DNA of 64,000 bases from Sva-07 sp963716095 (GTDB taxonomy: Bacteria > Actinomycetota > Acidimicrobiia > Acidimicrobiales > Ilumatobacteraceae). The position numbers were made by a program, and so were the translations under genes. Below, in pieces: positions 63,602-64,000 of the stretch. The notes under the pieces are model-generated. The model searched no databases and was not told where the DNA came from. It saw only the letters and a program-made list of their open reading frames with translations. The stretch spans positions 186,001-250,000 of the forward strand of contig CAVQSV010000023.1 of NCBI GenBank assembly GCA_963716095.1. The letters run 5' to 3'. Each line of letters opens with the position of its first letter. Positions within the stretch are counted from its first letter, which is position 1.

Positions 63602-64000
63602 ACATCGACTTCTGGGTCGACCCTGCCTGCCCCTTCTGTTGGGCGACAGCCCGCTGGGCGGTCGACGAGGTCCAACCGCACCGCGATCTCGACATCACGT
63701 GGCAACCGATCAGCTTGTTCTTCAAGAACGAGCCCGACCCCGAATCGTCGTACTACGAGCCGGTCTGGTTCACGCACCGGTTGCTGCGAGTGATGGAGTC
63801 GTCCGCGCCATCGAGGGCAACGACGCGGTGTTCGAGCTCTACTGGGAGCTGGGCGCACGCATCCACCACGACAAGGACCTCGACTTCACCGCCGCCGATG
63901 CGCTGTCGGCCGTCGGTATCGACACCTCCCACGCCGCGGCGTTCGACGACGACGCCTGGGACGAGGTCATCCGGACGAAGATGGACGAGGGTCTCGAACT
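63598..64000 (+). pseudogene. DsbA-family thiol oxidoreductase (mycothiol-dependent nitroreductase-like), frameshifted and cut by window edge
   Basis: N-terminal part of a protein like mycobacterial Rv2466c. It begins with the redox motif DFWVDPACPFCWATARW (Cys11, Cys14), then TWQPISLFFKNEPDPESSYYEPVW and THRLLRVMES. The frame then changes near 63800: with one added G the reading becomes RVMEVVRAIEGNDAVFELYWELGARIHHDK, continuing to DEVIRTKMDEGLE at the window end. The likely cause is a single missing base, unlike the other broken genes, which look like insertions. The 3' end lies beyond base 64000. Confidence 0.82.

Overview
The window is 64 kb of GC-rich actinobacterial chromosome. Features pointing that way are the fhaA-fhaB-pstP-rodA-pbpA-PASTA kinase-trpG-crgA order at 36.8-45.7 kb, a mycothiol-type thiol oxidoreductase at the right edge, DUF2510 proteins, frequent GTG/TTG starts and many 1-4 nt gene overlaps. 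The overall gene set resembles Acidimicrobiia (Ilumatobacter-like), but no rRNA or other strong phylogenetic marker is present, so that placement is an inference. I see no transposase, integrase, phage gene or CRISPR array.

Layout. 0-8 kb: broken CoA-transferase, msrA, a three-gene ABC-2 exporter, a GNAT acetyltransferase, a glutamine-transaminase/omega-amidase pair and a diguanylate cyclase. 8.2-10 kb: tRNA-Arg(ACG), a secreted LysM/lysozyme-like protein and two divergent tRNA-Ser genes. 10-16 kb: LMW phosphatase, SDR, prephenate dehydratase, nickel-pincer cofactor genes larB-larC and an ABC-F ATPase. 16-24.8 kb: a thioredoxin-like/DsbB-like pair, an ABC system with a frameshifted ATPase, an MBL-Rieske fusion (frameshifted), and an NfeD-SPFH pair with DUF2510 proteins on either side. 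24.8-36.5 kb: GH2 beta-galactosidase, L,D-transpeptidase lipoprotein, GluQ synthetase, a zinc-ribbon membrane protein with twelve 18-nt repeats, and a meaB-mutB-mutA operon. 36.5-45.7 kb: tRNA-Leu and the growth/division signalling cluster. 45.7-56.6 kb: acyl-CoA ligase, MarR, class III aminotransferase, FAD reductase, thioesterase-VOC-SpoU methyltransferase operon, MMPL transporter with ArsR, methyltransferase, and a cold-shock protein with a small TTG-start gene. 57-64 kb: a split SWEET-like carrier divergent from a CGNR regulator, a glycosyltransferase, a heterodimeric ABC exporter, a VOC protein and a DsbA-like protein.

Two features stand out. First, many gene ends, above all between convergent genes, carry bipartite palindromes: a conserved inner hairpin (GGTGTCTGACACC or GGGGTCTGACCCC; a second family with GTGCCCWGGGCAC) inside outer arms that differ at each locus, in several cases containing the stop codons of the flanking genes. 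Second, eight reading frames are broken, five of them in the last 7 kb, seven best explained by one extra base. This may be assembly error or real decay and needs read-level checking before any gene is called dead.
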